From the NCBI GenBank assembly GCA_964415395.1, contig CAYPZU010000094.1, forward strand, positions 1 to 6,639: a stretch of 6,639 bases of DNA, in the 5' to 3' direction. Origin of the DNA: CAYPZU01 sp964415395 (GTDB lineage: Bacteria; Chlamydiota; Chlamydiia; Chlamydiales; SM23-39). Below the pieces are notes generated by a model that did no database searches, was not told the DNA's origin, and was given only the letters and a program-made list of their open reading frames with translations. A program made the translations under genes and the position numbers. Positions 4,591 through 6,639 of the stretch are shown here, one piece after another. How positions within the stretch are numbered: the stretch's first letter is position 1; the number at the start of each line of letters is the position of its first letter.

Positions 4591-5544
4591 ATGATCCTAG
4601 CTGGCGATATTGGAGGAACGAACACCCGTCTGGCTTTGTTCGAACAGGGCAAAATAGCAGGGACGGAGAAGAAGTACCCGAGCCGCAGTTATCAGGGGCT
4701 CGAAGAGATCGTCCGGGAATTTCTCGGCGGGAAGAAGGTATCCAGAGCTTGCTTCGGCGTCGCAGGGCCTGTCAGGGAAGGAGTTTGCAAGGCGACCAAT
4801 CTGCCTTGGGTGGTCGATGCAGCTCAAATGAGCCGGTCGCTCCAGATTCCATCGGTTCATTTGCTCAACGATCTCGAGGCGAACGCCTACGGAATCAAAG
4901 TGCTGAAGCCCGAAGAGCTGGCCCTTCTCCATGAAGGGAAGAAGCAGAAAGGGAATCAGGCGCTCATTTCGGCGGGAACCGGACTCGGCGAGGCGGGACT
5001 CTACTGGGACGGGGAGAAGCACCATCCTTTCGCCTGCGAGGGGGGGCACTGTGATTTCGCGCCGAGAAACGCCCTGGAAATCGAACTGTTCGTCTATTTG
5101 AAGAAAAAATATCCCCATGTTTCCTATGAGCGGGTTGTATCAGGGCCGGGACTTTATGAGATCTATCGGTTTTTGATCGAAACGGGCCGTGAAAAAACCT
5201 CCTCGGAGGTCGAAGCGGAAATGAAGAAAGGCGATCCGGCGGCCGTCGTTTCGGAATGGGGCCGGCTAAATAAAGACCTGGGGTGCATCCATGCGCTCGA
5301 CTGGTTCATTTCCCTCTACGGCGCCGAGGCGGGAAACCTCGCCCTCAAATTCCTCGCTCTGGGCGGCGTCTATATCGGCGGGGGCATCGCTCCCCACATT
5401 TTAGAAAAGATGAAGCGCGGCTTTTCCGCGGCCTTTGCCGACAAGGGGCGTTTCAAACCCCTCCTTGAAACAATCCCCATCTGGGTGGTACTCAATGATA
5501 ATGCAGCGCTTCTCGGCGCGGCGAGCTACGCGGCAGGAAAATGA
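4591..5544 (+). CDS. glk: Glucokinase (Glk family)
   Basis: The 317-residue protein is the length of E. coli glucokinase (321) and phosphorylates glucose with ATP to glucose-6-phosphate in the cytosol. Visible marks are the phosphate loop GDIGGTNTRLALFE (5-18), GVAGPV (56-61), ATNLPW (68-73), LLNDLEANAYGI (91-102) with catalytic Asp94, ISAGTGLGEAGL (126-137), the sugar-binding EGGHCDFAP (150-158) with Glu150 and His153, ERVVSGPGL (180-188) with Glu180, and GGVYIGGGIAP (258-268). These correspond to E. coli Asp100, Glu157, His160 and Glu187. The ATG at 4591 is favoured by AGAGGG just upstream; a TTG at 4567 would add eight residues. Its stop overlaps the start of the GH63-like gene by four bases (ATGA), making a coupled pair. 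From family knowledge, Chlamydiaceae import glucose-6-phosphate and lack a glucokinase, so this gene suggests use of free glucose. Confidence 0.96.
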   Translation: MILAGDIGGTNTRLALFEQGKIAGTEKKYPSRSYQGLEEIVREFLGGKKVSRACFGVAGPVREGVCKATNLPWVVDAAQMSRSLQIPSVHLLNDLEANAYGIKVLKPEELALLHEGKKQKGNQALISAGTGLGEAGLYWDGEKHHPFACEGGHCDFAPRNALEIELFVYLKKKYPHVSYERVVSGPGLYEIYRFLIETGREKTSSEVEAEMKKGDPAAVVSEWGRLNKDLGCIHALDWFISLYGAEAGNLALKFLALGGVYIGGGIAPHILEKMKRGFSAAFADKGRFKPLLETIPIWVVLNDNAALLGAASYAAGK

Positions 5545-6639
5545 GCGCAGAGAAAGAGCGGCTGAAACACCATGTGACTCCGGAATTGAAGGGGCCTGTT
5601 CCCATTTGGGAAAAGTGGGGACCCTATGTAGCCGAGCGGGCGTGGGGCACGGTGCGGGAAGATTACAGCGAGAATGGCGATGCGTGGAATTATTTTCCCC
5701 ACGAACACGCCCGGATGCGGACTTACCGCAGATCCGAAGACGGAATCGCAGGGATCTCCGATCGCTTTCAGGTCCTCCTGTTCGCTCCGGCTTTCTGGAA
5801 CGGGGCCGATCCGATCCTTAAAGAGAGGCTTTTCGGGCTGAATGCCTGGGAGGGCAATCACGGCGAGGACGTGAAGGAGATCTACTACTATCTCGACGGC
5901 ACTCCGACCCACAGCTACCTGAAATACCTCTATAAATATCCCCAAAAAGCTTTCCCGTACGAGCAGCTGATTGAAGAAAACCGGAATCGGTCTGCCAGGG
6001 ATCGGGAATTCGAGCTGATCGATACTGGAATTTTCGACGAGAATCGATACTTCGACATCTTCATTGAATACGCTAAGGCGGGTCCAGAGGACATTTGCAT
6101 CAAGATCGAAGCTCTGAATAGGGGCCCGGAAGCCGCCCCGCTCCACATCCTCCCCCATTTGTGGTTCCGCAACGAGTGGTCGTGGGGAATCGCAAGAGGC
6201 GCCGAACCGGTGATCACAACGTTGAACGGAAATGAATTCGGGCTGGTCGCGGACGACAGGAACCTCAACACGCCCAAATATCTGCTCTTCGATTATCACC
6301 TGGGCAGACGCACGCTCTATGCGGCAAAGGGAGGGACTCCCCTCTTCACCAACAACGACAGCAATAAGAAGGCTCTTTGGGATGTCCCGAACGACACGCC
6401 GTATGTAAAAGATGCGTTTCATAGACATTTGATCGGAAAAGAGAAGGGAGCAGTCAACCCGGAGCCGTATGGCACGAAAGCGGCTCTCCACTATACCTTT
6501 CCCGCTATCGAGCCCGGGAAGAGCGCCGTCCTCTATTTCCGCCTGACCGATAAGACGATGGACAATCCGCTGGGAGAGGTCGAGAAAATCATCCAGCAAA
6601 GAAAAGCGGAAGCCGACGCATTCTATAACGAAGTCCATC
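5541..6639 (+). CDS. GH63/MGH1-like glycoside hydrolase (putative glucosidase), N-terminal part
   Basis: The frame opens at the ATG overlapping the glk stop and runs 366 codons off the right edge. Family-typical segments are WGPYVAERAWGTVREDYS (26-43), GDAWNYFPHEHARMR (46-60), ERLFGLNAWEGNHGEDVKE (95-113), YYLDGTPTHSYLKYLYKYPQ (116-135), FDENRYFDIFIEYAKAGPED (165-184) and NRGPEAAPLHILPHLWFRN (193-211). These match large bacterial proteins annotated as glucosidase of the GH63 / mannosylglycerate-hydrolase-like group, which I recall as roughly 850-900 residues. The part seen is the N-terminal beta-sandwich region; the (alpha/alpha)6 catalytic barrel lies beyond the window, so catalytic residues and substrate cannot be checked. 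No signal peptide is present, so it is probably cytosolic. AGGA lies only two bases before the ATG, so translation likely relies on coupling to glk. Co-transcription with glucokinase suggests that it releases glucose, possibly from a storage or compatible glucoside. Confidence 0.9.
   Translation, partial: MSAEKERLKHHVTPELKGPVPIWEKWGPYVAERAWGTVREDYSENGDAWNYFPHEHARMRTYRRSEDGIAGISDRFQVLLFAPAFWNGADPILKERLFGLNAWEGNHGEDVKEIYYYLDGTPTHSYLKYLYKYPQKAFPYEQLIEENRNRSARDREFELIDTGIFDENRYFDIFIEYAKAGPEDICIKIEALNRGPEAAPLHILPHLWFRNEWSWGIARGAEPVITTLNGNEFGLVADDRNLNTPKYLLFDYHLGRRTLYAAKGGTPLFTNNDSNKKALWDVPNDTPYVKDAFHRHLIGKEKGAVNPEPYGTKAALHYTFPAIEPGKSAVLYFRLTDKTMDNPLGEVEKIIQQRKAEADAFYNEVH

Noticed and set aside
5526..6638. 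Long open frame (370 codons) on the minus strand opposite the GH63-like gene
   Set aside because: The plus strand encodes long conserved family segments in phase with glk coupling. The antisense product resembles no family and reflects codon bias in G+C-rich DNA.

Overview
The window looks like a piece of chromosome from a member of the Chlamydiota outside the classical Chlamydiaceae (an environmental or uncultured lineage). This is inferred from a Legionella/Chlamydia-type major outer membrane protein (MOMP-like porin) with a cysteine-rich N-terminus, from a short GlmU-like acetyltransferase directly coupled to a polyprenyl synthase (from memory, the glmU and ispA genes are also neighbours in Chlamydia trachomatis), and from a complete glucokinase, which Chlamydiaceae lack but environmental chlamydiae have. 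Most genes run at about 55-60% G+C by rough line counts, higher than I recall for cultured chlamydiae. The porin gene is nearer 46%.

Layout. At the left edge, on the minus strand, lies the N-terminus of an iron-sulfur RNA m5U methyltransferase of the RlmD/TrmA type. A 274-base gap follows, up to the GlmU-like gene. The gap and the start of the methyltransferase hold six sites resembling the DnaA box, two phased 10-bp direct repeats and an AT-rich tract with nested inverted repeats. This is a candidate replication origin or DnaA-controlled region and the most interesting part of the window. On the plus strand a GlmU-like acetyltransferase and an IspA-family prenyl synthase then form a one-base-overlap pair. 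recA points toward them from the other side, and its stop codon overlaps the ispA stop, with a strong hairpin inside the end of ispA.

A divergent promoter region separates recA from the MOMP-like porin, which ends in a textbook intrinsic terminator. Next comes a likely two-gene sugar operon: glucokinase (glk), overlapping by four bases the start of a large GH63/MGH1-like glycoside hydrolase that runs off the right edge.

How the genes work together. The GlmU-like protein would act at the acetylation step toward UDP-GlcNAc (lipid A and peptidoglycan precursors). The prenyl synthase would supply FPP or GGPP for undecaprenyl carrier and quinones. Both are envelope-precursor functions. RecA is the recombinase. 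The glycoside hydrolase and glucokinase suggest a route from a glucosylated substrate through free glucose to glucose-6-phosphate. No tRNA, rRNA, CRISPR, insertion sequence or prophage signal was seen. Apart from the possible origin region and some unusual protein details, the genes belong to known families.
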